From assembly GCA_032622095.1 (NCBI GenBank), contig CP136065.1:36926732-36990731 (forward strand): 64,000 bases of DNA. The letters run 5' to 3'. Source of the stretch: Siphonodentalium dalli (lineage: Eukaryota > Mollusca > Scaphopoda > Gadilida > Siphonodentaliidae). Shown one piece after another: positions 35,226 through 47,899 of the stretch (within the stretch, counting starts at the first letter, position 1; every line of letters starts with the position of its first letter). A program made the translations under genes and the position numbers. The notes under the pieces were generated by a model that was given only the letters and a program-made list of their open reading frames with translations, was not told the origin of the DNA and ran no database searches.

Positions 35226-38200
35226 CACCATCAACCCACATGTGGTTCAACATTGTGAGACACCCCCAACCCATATGTGTTTCAACATAATGAGACCCCC
35301 AACCCATATGTGGTTCAACATTATGAGACACACCAACCATATGTGGTTCAACATTGTGAGCCACCCAACCCATATGTGGTTCAACATAAGACACCATCAA
35401 CCCATATGTGGTTCAACAATGAGACACCCAACCCATATGCGGTTCAACATTATGAGACACCACAACACATATGTTGTTCAACACTGAGACACCCCTAACC
35501 AATATGTGGTTAAACATTGTGAGACACCATGAATCCATGAACCCATATGTGGTTCAACATTCTGAGACAGCCCCAACCCATATGTGGTTCAACACTGAGT
35601 CACCCCCAACCCACATGTGGTTCAAAAACCCCACCCATATGTGGATCAACATCGTGAGACACCCCAAACCCATATGTTGTCCAACAATGTCAGACACCCT
35701 AACCCATATGTGGTTCAATATTGTCAGGCACCACCAACCCATATATGGTTCAATATTGTCAGACACCCCAACCCATATGTGGTTCAACACTGAGACACCC
35801 CAAACCCATATGTGGTTCAACATTGTGAGACATCCCCAACCCATATGTGGTTCAACACTGAGAAACCCCAACCCATATGTGGTTCAACATTGTGAGACAC
35901 CCCAATCCATATGTGGTTCATCATTGTCAGACACCATCAACCCATATGTGGCTCAACACTGAGACACCCCAACCCATATGTGGTTCATCATTGTCAGACA
36001 CCATCAACCCATATGTGGCTCAACACTGAGACACCCCAACCCATTTGTGGTTCAACATAAGACACCATCAACCCATATGTGTTTCAACATTGTGAGACAC
36101 ACCAACCCATTTGTGTTTCAACATTGTGAGACACACCAACCCATATGTGGTTCATCATTGTGAGACACCCCCAACCCATATGTGGTTCAAAACCCCCACC
36201 CATATGTGGATCAACATTATGAGACACACCTACCCATATGTGGTTCAACATAAGACAACATCAACCCATATGTGGTTCCACATTGTTAGACACCCCCAAC
36301 CCATGTGTGGTTCAACATTGTTAGACACCCCCAACCCATATGTGGTTCAACATTGTGAGACACCCAACCCATATGCGGTTCAACATTGTGAGACACCCCA
36401 ACCCATATGTGGTTCAACATTGTGAGACACCCAAACCCATATGTGGTTCAACATTGTGAGACACCCCCAACACATATGTGGTTCAACATTGTGAGACACC
36501 CCAACCCATATGTGGTTCAACATTGTGAGACACCCCAACCCATATGTGGTTCAACGCTGAGACACCCCCAACCCATATGTGGTCCAACAATGTCAGACAC
36601 CCCAACCCATATGTGGTTCAATATTGTCAGGCACCCCCAACCCTTATATGGTTCAATATTGTCAGACACCCCAACCCATATGTGGTTCAACACTGAGACA
36701 CCCCAAAACCCATATGTGGTTCAACATTGTGAGACACCCAGCCCATATGTGGTTCAACACTGAGACACCCCAACCCATATGTGGTTCAACACTGTCAGAC
36801 ACCCCAACCCATATGTGGTTCAACACTGAGACACCCCAACCCATATGTGGTTCAACATTGTGAGACACCCAACCCATATGTGGTTCAACATTGTGAGACA
36901 ACCCAACCCATATGTTGTTCATCATTGTGAGACACCATCAGCCCATATGTGGCTCAACACTGAGACACCCCAACCCATATATGTTTCAACATTGTGAGAC
37001 ATCCCCAACCCATATGTGGTTCAACATTGTGAGACACCATCAACCCACATGTGGTTCAACATTGTGAGACACCATCAACCCATATGTGGTTCGACATTGT
37101 GAGACACCCCAACCCATATGTGGTTCAACGCTGAGACACCCCAACCCATATGTGGTTCAATATTGTGAGACACCATCAACCCATATGTGGTTCAACATTG
37201 TGAGACACCCCAACCCATATGTGGTTCAACATTGTGAGACACCCAACCCATATGTGGTTCAATATTGTGAGACACCATCAACCCATATCTGGTTCAACAT
37301 TGTGAGACACCATCAACCCATATGTGGTTCAACATTGTGAGACACCCCAACCCATATGTGGTTCAACATTGTGAGAACCCCCAACCCATATGTGGTTCAA
37401 CATTGTGAGACACCATCAACCCATATGTGGTTCAATATTGTGAGACACCCAACCCATATGTGGTTCAACATTGTGAGACACCCCAAACCATATGTGGTTC
37501 AACATTGTGAGACATCCCAACCCATTTGTGGTTCAACATTGTGAGACACCCCAACCCATATGTGGTTCAACATTGTGAGACACCATCAACCCACATGTGG
37601 TTCAACATTGTGAGACACCATCAACCCATATGTGGTTCGACATTGTGAGACACCCAACCCATATGTGGTTCAACATTGTGAGACACCATCAACCCATATG
37701 TGTTTCAACATTATGAGACCCCCCAACCCATATGTGGTTCAACATTTTGAGACACCATCAACCCATATGTGGTTCAACATTGTGAGACACCCCCAACCCA
37801 TATGTGGTTCAACATTGTGAGACACCATCTACCCATATGTGGTTCAGCATTTTGAGACACCATCAACCCATATGTGGTTCCACATTGTTCGACACCCCAA
37901 CCCATGTGTGGTTTAACATTGTTAGACACCTCCAATCAATATGTGGTTCAACATTGTGAGACACCCAACCCATATGTGGTTCAACATTGTGAGACACCAT
38001 CTACCCATATGTGGTTCAACATTTTGAGACACCATCAACCCATATGTGGTTCAACATTATGAGACACACCCAACTCATATGTGGTTCAATATTGTGAGAC
38101 ACCCCAACCCATATGTGGTTCAACATTGTGAGACACCATCTACCCATATGTGGTTCCACATTGTTAGACACTCCCAACCCATGTGTGGTTTAACATTGTT

Positions 38201-38460
38201 AGACACCCCCAACCCATATGTGGTTCAACATTTTGAGACACCATCAACCCATATGTGGTTCCACATTGTTAGACACCCCCAACCCATGTGTGGTTCAACA
38301 TTGTTAGACACCCCCAACCCATATGTGATTCAACACTGAGACACCCAACCCATATGTGGTTCAACATTTTGAGACACCATCAACCCATATGTGGTTCCAC
38401 ATTGTTAGACACCCCCAACCCATATGTGGTTCAATATTGTGAGACACCCCCAACCCATGT
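35226..38460. repeat. 3.2-kb minisatellite, ~34-bp unit
   Basis: About 95 head-to-tail units of the form AACCCATATGTGGTTCAACA + TTGTGAGACACCCC. Variants are interleaved: 'GAGACACCATC' units (35 bp), 'CAACACTGAGACACC' units (31 bp), and 'GTTAGACACCCCC...CCATGTGTGG' units towards the right end. Higher-order blocks repeat (compare 35930-36060 and 37200-37420). Several frames stay open on both strands because of the period, without coding features. Confidence 0.97.
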
Positions 38461-38575
38461 CGCCACGGTTCTGTTTGAAGCTGTCCCTCTTATCTGCCTT
38501 TTGCAAACCAGATTGAAAGCAAATGTCCACCTGCTCAACAATATTGATATGAACGCTCTTTGTTGTTCAAATGTG
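38456..38575 (+). repeat. Right flank of the minisatellite, duplicated at 38963
   Basis: CTGTTTGAAGCTGTCCCTCT, TATCTGCCTTTTGCAAACCA, AAAGCAAATGTCCA and CAATATTGATATGAAC recur at 38990-39076 with few changes. Confidence 0.85.
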
Positions 38576-38962
38576 CCACTTCAATTCACCTTAGGTCAAC
38601 GGCATCTATCGCATTATACTCTACGGATCAATTTGTCCACGTCTTTAAATTTTCACCGACCAGATTGCATCAATTTTTTGGTATATAATTAACTTTTTAA
38701 TCAAATGCATGATCTGCCATTTTAAGGCATATTATGATATTACCTATATAAATAAGATCCCCTGGTCAAATTACCAATATGTATACATTTTCAGGTCCGG
38801 GGGTCCAGGAATTCAATAGAGATCATTAGTGTGTTACCATAGTCCTATATCCTACACCCAAAATATGTTTTACAACTTCAGTGTAACGAATTCGTACATT
38901 ATTGTCTGATGAGACAAAACGGCATACACCCATAAACACATGGAAAGCGATGTTTTGCATTG
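38576..38962. other. Unassigned region
   Basis: AT-rich, no gene or repeat recognised. Confidence 0.4.
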
Positions 38963-39080
38963 TCAGAAACCCCAACCCCATGTTGGCACGTCTCTGTTTT
39001 AAGCTGTCCCTATTATCTGCCTTTCGCAAACCAAATTTAAAGCAAATGTCCATGCTGGACAATATTGATATGAACTGACT
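38963..39080 (+). repeat. Single-unit relative of the 3.2-kb minisatellite plus flank
   Basis: CATTGTCAGAAACCCCAACCCCATGTTGG is one diverged minisatellite unit, followed by the same flank as at 38456-38575. This locus may preserve the pre-expansion state. Confidence 0.7.
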
Positions 39081-39702
39081 AGTTTAATTTAAGATATTTC
39101 AACTTATCCAAACACAATTATCACAGGACGGCCGCAGTCAATACAATTTCCTTCTCCGAGTGTGATATATGCGATGTTCAATGATAGTTCAATATAGACC
39201 TTGGCCCCATTTTGGTGCATCTAAATATTTTCTGGATGTCATGTAATATATTTGTGCGGCTTGTCGCTGATGTCTTTGCTACTATCGGTTATGTAGGTCT
39301 CGGCTACGTTGATACTTTCGTTTTTTGAGCGTAGGTCACTATATCCGTTTATGTTGTCGCTTCGCCGACGTTAAGTTAGAGCTAATTGAATCAGCAACGC
39401 GCAATCTAGGAAGCCAATTACCCGCAGGAATTTAATAAGTCCTCTGCAACACAAATTGCCAATTTTTAATTTAATCATCGGTATTAATCTGCGATGAAGC
39501 AGAGAATGATACATTGGGTGGGAATTCAGTAGACTAATTCTCATAGCTTATAGCTTCACTCGAAAGACTCACACCCCCATATATGACAAATTAATGGCCC
39601 ATTGAGATGCGTGATGAATTGAAACTTTCATGGAAGTCACATATTTCCCCTAGCATTACTTTGGGTTTTCAATTTCTGTGGCGGAATAAATAAATGTTAA
39701 CC
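39081..39702. other. Unassigned region
   Basis: No gene recognised. TTTCTGTGGCGGAATAAATAAATGTTAACC (39673-39702) resembles the sequence that precedes hairpins in the 42-49 kb units. Confidence 0.4.
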
Positions 39703-39716
39703 ATGTACCAATGCAT

Positions 39717-39756
39717 TCTCTTAGATATGCAAGTCAACCATAAGAGAACGCATTCG
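39717..39756. repeat. DH hairpin, decayed
   Basis: ACCAATGCATTCTCTTAGAT then TAAGAGAACGCATTCG; the central part is shortened. Confidence 0.75.
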
Positions 39757-40116
39757 TCTAACAAGGTTTTATAATTTTTTATAAATTTTTGTTACATTCT
39801 TTAACAAGTTTTTCATTCTTTTTATCATTTTCTTACATTCTTTAACAATTTAAACAAACAAAATTCTTACATTCTATAATAATTATCATTTTGTTCTTAT
39901 ATTCTTTAACAATTTTAACATTTTTATCATTTTTCTTACATTCTTAACAATTTAAAAAAAAAATCTTACATTTTTTATCAACATTTATCATTTGTTCTTC
40001 CATTTTTTTTTTTTTTTGTCATTTTTTATCATTGTTTCTTACATTCTTTAACAATTTGTTATCATTTGTTATCATAGTTTTTTAACAATTATAAAAAATA
40101 ACATAAACTTCGTTAG

Positions 40117-40165
40117 GCCAATACATTCTCTATGGTCGACTCGCATATATAAGAGAATGCATGGC
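40117..40165. repeat. DH hairpin, decayed
   Basis: The left arm is deleted to ATTCTC|TATGGTCGACTCGC; the right arm is intact. Confidence 0.8.
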
Positions 40166-40229
40166 AAAGGGTTTCGCAAAAAATACAGTTATTCTCCGGC
40201 CTTTGAGTTTTCGATTTCTATGGCGGAGT

Positions 40230-40730
40230 ACATAAATGTTAACCCTGTGCCAATGCATTCTCTTATGTATGCGAGGCGACCTATGGAATGCGTTCTCATA
40301 TAGCCAAGAGAACGCATTCGTCTAGCAAGGTTTTATCAATTTATCTTACATTCTTTACCAAGTTTTTTCATTCTTTTTATAATTTTTCTTAAATTCTTTA
40401 ACAATTTTTATCATTTTTATATATTTTTTCTTACATTCTATAACAGTTATTATCATTTTGTTCTTATGTTCTTTAACAATTTTATTATTTTTTCTTACAT
40501 TCTTAACAATTTTATCATTTTTTTTTATCATTTGTTCTTACATTCTTTATCAACCTTTATCATATGTTCTTACATTTTTTAACAATTTTTGTCAATTTTT
40601 ATCATTATTTCTTACATTCTTTAACAATTTGTTATAATTTTTTTAATTTATTTTCTTACATTTTTTAACAATTATAAAAAAAATAATACAAAATTTGTTA
40701 GGCCAATGCATTCTCTTATATAGTTTGGTA
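40230..40730. mobile_element. Double-hairpin element, right hairpin truncated
   Basis: GGCGGAGTACATAAATGTTA, ACCCTGTG and the hairpin 40249-40320, then a ~380-bp T-rich TTCTTACATTCTTTAACAAT spacer, then GTTAGGCCAATGCATTCTCT at 40698-40717, broken at about 40722. Confidence 0.8.
40249..40320. repeat. DH hairpin, rearranged arm
   Basis: The left arm is standard; the right arm reads GGAATGCGTTCTCATATAGCC then AAGAGAACGCATTCG, so a small inversion or patch replaces part of it. Confidence 0.7.
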
Positions 40731-41247
40731 GAGCTGATTTTGGTACTGTAAGAATGTGGAGTCGTTCTGGGGAATTAGCATTTATTTTTTAAACAGACGG
40801 ACATTCCGGTATAGTTGGAAGCGGTCCACACAACAATCGGAACTCCGGTTGTGATTGAACGGCGGAGTTCCGGAACATAAAGTTTTACAAATTCTTATAT
40901 ACAAAACATGCACAGGTCTGAATTAACGACGCGAGATTCGATTAACAGATTTGCGTTATAAAATATCCGATCACCACAGTGGCATTAACAGTTTGACAAA
41001 TAAGTAATTATTAAAAGTAAAGCTTATAGAATACGTGCTATGAATGGTAATTTTGAGCACCCGCTTGGGCAGGAATTGACAAGTTGTATATGAAAAGCCA
41101 GCTGATTAATACAAAGAAACGAATCTAACGCGAGTAATATAGAAACGAACCACGCATCTGATACAGTTAAACCAATGTTGATAAACAACGAATTAATTGT
41201 CCACTATTGGATACAGACGTCGTCGTTGCGGAACGTTACGTAAGGGT
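40731..41247. other. Unassigned region
   Basis: Contains an inverted pair GGACATTCCGGTATAGTTG / CAATCGGAACTCCGG near 40799-40855. No gene. Confidence 0.35.
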
Positions 41248-41332
41248 TAGAGCACACAAATTGTTCTTTACCAGAATCAATCGTGTCGAAGACGAGATTT
41301 ATTCTGGTAAAGAACTATTCGCGTGCTCTGAC
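41248..41332. repeat. Long palindrome element (~85 bp)
   Basis: AGAGCACACAAATTGTTCTT and TACCAGAATCAATC pair with the right half ...TATTCTGGTAAAGAACTATT..GTGCTCT. Ends AGAGCAC/GTGCTCT resemble the palindromes at 57.0 and 63.6 kb. Confidence 0.85.
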
Positions 41333-41700
41333 CGACTTAGAGCACAATTTATCTCACATAATGCAATCAACTGGAAATGTGCCGTTGAGCGAGTTTTGAC
41401 CACGACGCACAATCCGTGCGCTGGTCGCGATTGGACAAAATAGCCGGTTGTGAATAGATATGTCCGAAACAACACGGACTGGTCCCACGTTGAAGCATCC
41501 GTGCGATTTGTCTGCTATGAGTTGCGTGTGCCGAACAATGGGATAATCACTGAACTATTCCTTCGCCAGCTTTGGGAATTGGCGTACTTTACCAACAATC
41601 AGGGAACGATTGTAACAATGGGATTGTGCTCTAAATGATGTTATAGATATTAGCCACGACTCGTGAACTCCAGAATTAACAATACCACAATAGCAACCCT
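41333..41700. other. Unassigned region
   Basis: Left flank of the tandem array. The 62-codon frame at 41450-41638 has no motif. Confidence 0.35.
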
Positions 41701-42248
41701 CGTAGTTTCATTTTTTTAGAAACACAGAGTGCGGAGCATCTCTGTACCGCAATCTTGGAATTACCGTCCCTTGGGACATTACGTCGTTTACAAGATCAAA
41801 GGCAGGACATACGAAATGAATCCCACCTTTGATGGTTTACTAAGCAATCTTCTATTTCGAGAGGATATCTGGCAGCTCATCTTGAGTGGTTTTCTCGTGT
41901 TCAGCAAAAACAGCCCGAATCGCAAACATTGTCTGGGTACCCTATTAACATATTATAATAAGAATCGATTACTTGCTGACCCCTCTTCAATATATCATAT
42001 GTATCGTCCCAGTCTCTTAGAAATGCGTCACTGTGTTTACGAGATGTAATGTTGAGTGCTTCAAGAGCAGCGCTTGTGCGATCAGGGCCATTGGTTAGCT
42101 GGAGAAGTAAACAACTTAATGGCAGTGATCTAAGTGATCTGCGACTTAGCTTCACGCCAAGTTAAACTGATAGTCACCGTCAGGTTGAATGAACCCAGTC
42201 TGGGATGACAGTATTCCCTTTGGCGTAATACATAAATGCTAACCCTGT

Positions 42249-42317
42249 GCCAATGCATTCTCTTATATATGCGAGTTGACCATAGGTCGCCTCGCATATA
42301 TAAGAGAATGCATTGGC
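42249..42317. repeat. DH hairpin in tandem unit 1
   Basis: Complete palindrome; centre GTTGACCATAGGTCGCC has one unpaired change. Confidence 0.95.
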
Positions 42318-42485
42318 CTAACAATGTTTTATCAATTTTTATAATTTTTTATCAATTTTTATAATTTTTTATCACATTCTTTAAAAGTTTCATCATTTGC
42401 TTTTCATTTTTTATCATTTTTTCTTACACTCTAAACCTATTTTATCATTTGTATGACTTTGTTCTTACATTCAACATGATTTAAA

Positions 42486-42606
42486 GGGCTATCGACGGGT
42501 CAATCTGTATGGGGCGTGGTGTATTCGGATGGCATGCAGCTGTAGAAGCTGGTTTGATTTCCGACCAATGCGGATTTGTGGGTCAAGGGTATAATCGAGG
42601 ACTTTA
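42486..42606 (+). other. tRNA-promoter-like (SINE-like) segment in each tandem unit
   Basis: GGGGCGTGGTGTATTCGG (42511-42528; GGGGCGCAGTGTATTCGG in other units) resembles a Pol III A box, and GGTTTGATTTCC (42551-42562) a B box (GGTTCGANTCC), at the spacing seen in tRNA genes. The same segment recurs at about 44395, 45763, 46730, 48102 and, broken, 49533. No cloverleaf forms, so this is at most a tRNA-derived SINE head. Inference only. Confidence 0.3.
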
Positions 42607-43596
42607 ACCATTGAACCGTTCCCTTAGGGAAATGTTCAGATACCAAATTCAGCAAATGACCATATGTCGTTCGTCTAACTTCTTATCTGAACATTTCTCA
42701 ACAACGAATATGAAATGTTCTGCATTTGTATAATTAGACGAACAACCCTTCAAATAAATAATAAACCATTCCAATGTATTCTTTTATAACTGAGTGGGAA
42801 GATCCATTTAGTCAGGAAAGGCGCAACCAATTCAGATACCTGGAAATTTGTATGAACTGCTGACCAAGACACTAAGACTATTTTGTTTATATGCGCAGTA
42901 TAGTGGTTTCACATCCTATGAGAATAACCATCTGCGGGGATTTCATCCACTAAAACTAAATATGTTGTGAAATGACCCCGCCGTAAAAAGAACCCGATTC
43001 AGCATAGCAACCCTCATAGTTTCTTTTTTTTTTGTAGAAACACGGAGTGCGCTGCTGTGTGGATCATCTCCGTATCGCAATCTTGGAATTTACGTCCCTT
43101 GCGACATTACGTCGTTTACAAGATCAAAGGCAGGACATACGAAATGATTCCCACATTTGATGGTTTACTAAGCAATCTTCTATTTCGAGAGGATATCTGG
43201 CAGCTCATCTTGAGTGGTTTTCTCGTGTTCAACAAAAACAGCCCGAATCGCTAACATTGTCTGGGTACCCTATTAACATATTATAATAAGAAGCGATTAC
43301 TTGCTGACCCCTCTTCAACATATCATATGTATCGTCCCAATCTCTTAGAAATGCGTCACTGTGTTTACGAGATGTACCGTTGAGTGTTTGAAGAGCAGCG
43401 CTTGTGCGATCAGAGCCATTGGTTAGCTGGGGAAGTAAACAACTTAATGGCAGTGATCTAAGTGATCTGCGACTTAGCTTCACGTCGAGTTAAAGTGTTG
43501 TAGAAATGTTCTGTTTCAGCACTGATAGTCACCGTCAGGTTGAATGAACCCAGTCTGGGATGTCAGTGTTCCCTTTGGCGGAAATGCTAACCCTGT

Positions 43597-43665
43597 GCCA
43601 ATGCATTCTCTTCAAAATGCGAGTCGACCATAGGTCGCCTCGCATATATAAGAGAAAGCATTGGC
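43597..43665. repeat. DH hairpin in tandem unit 2
   Basis: Palindrome with two arm changes (CTTCAAAATGCG on the left, AGAGAAAGC on the right). A palindromic element is inserted at its right end. Confidence 0.9.
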
Positions 43666-43666
43666 C

Positions 43667-43739
43667 CTGTTCTGGTTAAAACCATACTCAGACTCTAAAA
43701 GTACTTTTAGAGTCTTGAGTATGGTTTTAATCAGAACTG
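43667..43739. mobile_element. 73-bp palindromic insertion with target duplication
   Basis: CTGTTCTGGTTAAAACCATA...TATGGTTTTAATCAGAACTG is an almost perfect palindrome flanked on both sides by GCATTGGCC (43658-43666 and 43740-43748). This is a clean insertion into the end of a DH hairpin. A target duplication of about 8-9 bp is compatible with an hAT-type MITE. Confidence 0.85.
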
Positions 43740-44042
43740 GCATTGGCCTAACAATTTTTTTATCAACTTTTATTCCACACCCATTGACGTGAGGTACATG
43801 TATTCAACGGAATCCCAGCCATTGAATACATATAAGTGTATACCTCTATTGGAATACAAGCCGGAACTATTCTTGTTGACGTTGTCGCCAAGAAAGATGA
43901 CGTACATTACGTCGATCATCCGCTTCCGGTGATCCCCCCATAATTACTGGCTATTTGTCATATTTAAATCACAATAAAGGTGGCTATAGTAACAATGGAT
44001 ATGACATTCATGGATTGAACTTATCTGACTGAACGGTGTAGA

Positions 44043-44216
44043 ATAAATACAGAACACAACTTGTATCATAATCTCGAATCTTTTATCGAACTCGTTGCGG
44101 ACGGCGCAAAGTTATATTTCGCTCGAGCTACGTTCTCGCGAAATATATCCTTGCGCCATCCGCAACTCATTCGATAAAATATTCTCGATTAAGATGCGCG
44201 TTGTGTTCTGTCTATT
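44043..44216. mobile_element. Long palindrome element (~160 bp)
   Basis: AATAAATACAGAACACAAC on the left and GTTGTGTTCTGTCTATTT on the right bracket matching arms (TTTTATCGAACTCGTTGCGG with CCGCAACTCATTCGATAAAA; CGGCGCAAAG with CTTGCGCC; ATATTTCGC with GCGAAATAT). Located in tandem unit 2 only. Confidence 0.9.
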
Positions 44217-45500
44217 TCTTACATTCTTTAACTATTTTTATCATTCTTTTTATCATATTTTATCATTTTTTCTTACATTCTTTAAAATTTTCATCACTTT
44301 TTTTTCATTTTTTATCATTTTATCTTACACTCTATAACAAATCATATCATTTTGTATGACATTATTCTTACATTCAACATGATTTGAAGGGCTACCGACG
44401 GGTCAATCTGTATGGGGCGCAGTATATTCGGCTGGCTTGTATCTGTAGAAGCTGGTTTGATTTCCGACCAATGCGGATTTGTGGGCCAAGGATGTAATCG
44501 AGGACTTTAACCATTGAACCGTTTCCTTGGGGAAATGTTCGAATTCTGAATTCAGCAAACGACCATATGTCGTTCATCTAACTTATTATCTGATCATTTC
44601 TCAACAATGAATATGAAAATGTTCTGCATTTGTATAATTCGACGAACAGCCCTTCAAATAAATAATAGACCATTCCAATGTATTCTTGTATAACCGAGTT
44701 GGAAGATCCATTTAGTAAGGAAAGGCATAACCCATTCGGATACCTGGGAATGTGTATTAACTGCTGACCAACACACTAAGACTATTTTGTTTCTATGCGT
44801 GGTTCACATACTGTGATAATGACCGTCTGCGGGGATTTCATCCACTAAAACTAAATATGTTGTGAAATGACCCGCCGTAAAAAGAACCCCAAACACCATA
44901 GCAACCCTGATAGTTTCATTTTTTTTTTAGAAACTCGGAGTGCGCTGCTGTGTGGATCATCTCCGTATCGCAATCTTGGAATTTACGTCCCTTGCGATAT
45001 TACGTCGTTTACAAGATCAAAGGTAGGACATACAAAATGAATCCCACCTTTGATGCATGGTTTACTAAGCAATCTTCTATTTCGAGAAGATATCTAGCAA
45101 CTCATCTTGAGTGGTTTTCTCGTGTTCAGCAAAAACAGCCCGAATCTCAAACATTGTCTGGGTACCCTATTAACAGATTATAATAAGAAGCGATTACTTG
45201 CTGACCCCTCTTCAATATAACATATGTATCGTCCCAATCTCTTAGAAATGCGTCACTGTGTTTACGAGATGTAATGTTGAGTGTTTGAAGAGCAGCGCCT
45301 GTGCGATCAGAGCCATTGGTTAGCTGGAGAAATAAACAACTTAATGGCAGTGATCTAAGTGATCTGCGACTTAGATTCACGTCGAGTTAAAGTGTTGTAG
45401 AAATGTTCTATTTCAGCACTGATAGTCACCGTCAGGTTGAATGAACCCAATCTGCGATGACAGTGTTCCCTTTGGCGGAATACATAAATGCTAACCCTGT

Positions 45501-45569
45501 GCCAATGCATTATCTTATATATGCTAGTCGACCATAGGTTGCCTCACATATATAAGAGAATGCACTGGG
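45501..45569. repeat. DH hairpin in tandem unit 3
   Basis: Palindrome with several arm changes (TATCTTATATATGCTAG; CCTCACATAT; GCACTGGG). Confidence 0.9.
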
Positions 45570-47830
45570 ATAACAAATTTTTATCAACTTATCTTACATT
45601 CTTTAACTATTTTTATCATTTTTTTATCATTTTTTATCATTTTTTATCACATTCTTTAAAAGTTTCATCATGTTCTTTTCATTTTTTATCATTTTTTCTC
45701 ACACTAAACCAATTTTATCATTTTTATGACTTTGTTCTTACATTCAACATGATTTGAAGGGCTACCGACGGGTCAATCTGTATGGGGCGCGGTGTATTCG
45801 GATGGCTTGTATCTGTAGAAGCTGGTTTGATTTCCGACCAATGCGAATGTGTGGGTCAAGGCTATAATCGAGGACTTTAACCATTCATATGGGAAATGTT
45901 CAGATACTAAATTCAGCAAACGACCATATGTCGTTCGTCTAACTTATTATCTGATAATTTCTCAAAACACACTAAGACTATTTTGTTTCTATGCGCAGTA
46001 TAGTGCATGGTCTCACATACTGTGAGAATAACCGTCTGCGGGGATTTGATCCACTAAAACTAAATCATAGTTTCATTTTTTTTAGAAACACGGAGTGCGC
46101 TGCTGTGTGGATCATCTCCGTATCGCAATCTTGGAATTTACGTCCCTTGCGACATTACGTCGTTTACAAGATCAAAGGCAAATGAATCCCACCTTTGATG
46201 GTTTACTGAGCAATCTTCTATTTCGAGAGGATATCTGGCAGCTCATCTTGAGTGGTTTTCTCGTGTTCAGCAAAAACAGCCCGAATCGCAAACATTGTCT
46301 GGGTACCCTATTAACAGATTATAATAAGAAGCGATTACTTGCTGACCCCTCTTCAACATATCATATGTATCGTCCCAATCTCTTAGAAATGCGTCACTGT
46401 GTTTACGAGATGTAATGTTGAGTGTTTGAAGAGCAGCGCCTGTGCGATCAGGGTCATTGGTTAGCTGGAGAAGTAAACAACTTAATGTCAGTGATCTAAG
46501 TGATCTGCGACTTAGCTTCACGCCGAGTTTTTTTTTTTTATCAACTTTTCTTACATTCTTTAACTATTTTTATCATTTTTTTTATCATTTTTTATCAATT
46601 TTTCTTACATTCTATAAAATTTTCGTAATTTTTTTTTCTTCATTTTTTTTACCATTTTTGTTTACACTCTATAACAAATTTTATTATTTTAATGTCATTT
46701 TTCTGACATTCAACATGATTTGAAGGGCTATTTACGGGTCAATCTTTATGGGGCGCAGTGTATTCGGATGGCGTGCAGCTGTAGAAGCTGGTTTGATTTC
46801 CGACCAATGCGGATTTGTGGGCCAAGGCTATAATCGAGGACTTTAACCATTCATATGGGAAAATGTTCAGATAATAAATTCAGCAAACGAACATGTGTCG
46901 GTCGTCTAACTTATTATCTGATAATTTCTCAACAATGAATATGAAATGTTCTGCATTTGTATAATTAGACGAACAGCCCTTCAAATAAATAATAAACCAT
47001 TCCAATGTATTCTTTTATAACTGAGTGGGAAGATCCATTTAGTAAGGAAAGGCACAACCAATTCGGATATCTGGGAATTTGTATTAACTGCTGACCAATA
47101 CACTGAGACTATTTTGTTTCTATGCGCAGTATAGTGGTTTCATATACTGTGTGAATAACCATCTGCGGGGATTTCATCCACTAAAACTAAATATGTTGTG
47201 AAATCACTCAGCCGTAAAAAGAACCCGATTCAGCATAGCAACCCTCATTATGCCTCGTAGTTTCATTTTTTTAGAAACACGGAGTGCGGAGCATATCCGT
47301 ACCACAATCTTTGGATTTACGTCCCTTGCGAAATTACGTCGTTTACAAGATCAAAGGCAGGACATACGAAGTGATTCCCACATTTGATGGTTTACTAAGC
47401 AATCTTCTATTTCGAGAGGATATCTGGCAGCTCATCTTGAGTGGATTTCTCGTGTTCAACAAAAACATCCCGGATCGCAAACATTGTCTGGGTACCCTAT
47501 TAACATATTATAATAAGAAGCGATTACTTGCTGACCCCTCTTCAATATAACATATGTATCGTCCCAGTCTCTTAGAAATTCGTCACTGTGTTTACGAGAT
47601 GTGCTGTTGAGTGTTTGAAGAGCAGCGCCTGTGCGATCAGGGCCATTGGTTAGCTGGGGAAGTAAACAACTTAATGGCAGTGATCTAAGTGATCTGCGAC
47701 TTAGCTTCACGTCGAGTTAAAGTGTTGTAGAAATGTTCTGTTTCAGCACTGATAGTCACCGTCAGGTTGAATGAACCCAGTCTGCGATGACAGTGTTCCC
47801 TTTGGCGGAATACATAAATGCTAACCCCGT

Positions 47831-47899
47831 GCCAATGAATTATCTTATATATGCTAGTTGATCATAGGTTGCCTCGCATATATAAGAGAATGCATTGAG
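47831..47899. repeat. DH hairpin in tandem unit 5
   Basis: Diverged arms (GCCAATGAATTATC; GCTAGTTGATCATAGGTTGCC). Unit 4 lacks a hairpin: its T-rich spacer joins GCTTCACGCCGAG directly (46515-46530). Confidence 0.9.

Larger units (their letters stand above)
39703..40172. mobile_element. Double-hairpin element, degenerate
   Basis: Left hairpin 39717-39756 and right hairpin 40117-40165 have lost part of their arms. The ~360-bp spacer is a quasi-periodic TTCTTACATTCTTTAACAAT / TTTATCATTTT array. It ends GTTAGGCC as in other copies. Confidence 0.8.

Noticed and set aside
35086-38339. Many 60-160-codon frames in the 34-bp minisatellite
   Set aside because: Repeat-period artefacts (HMWFNIVRHPNPYVVQH-like peptides) on both strands.
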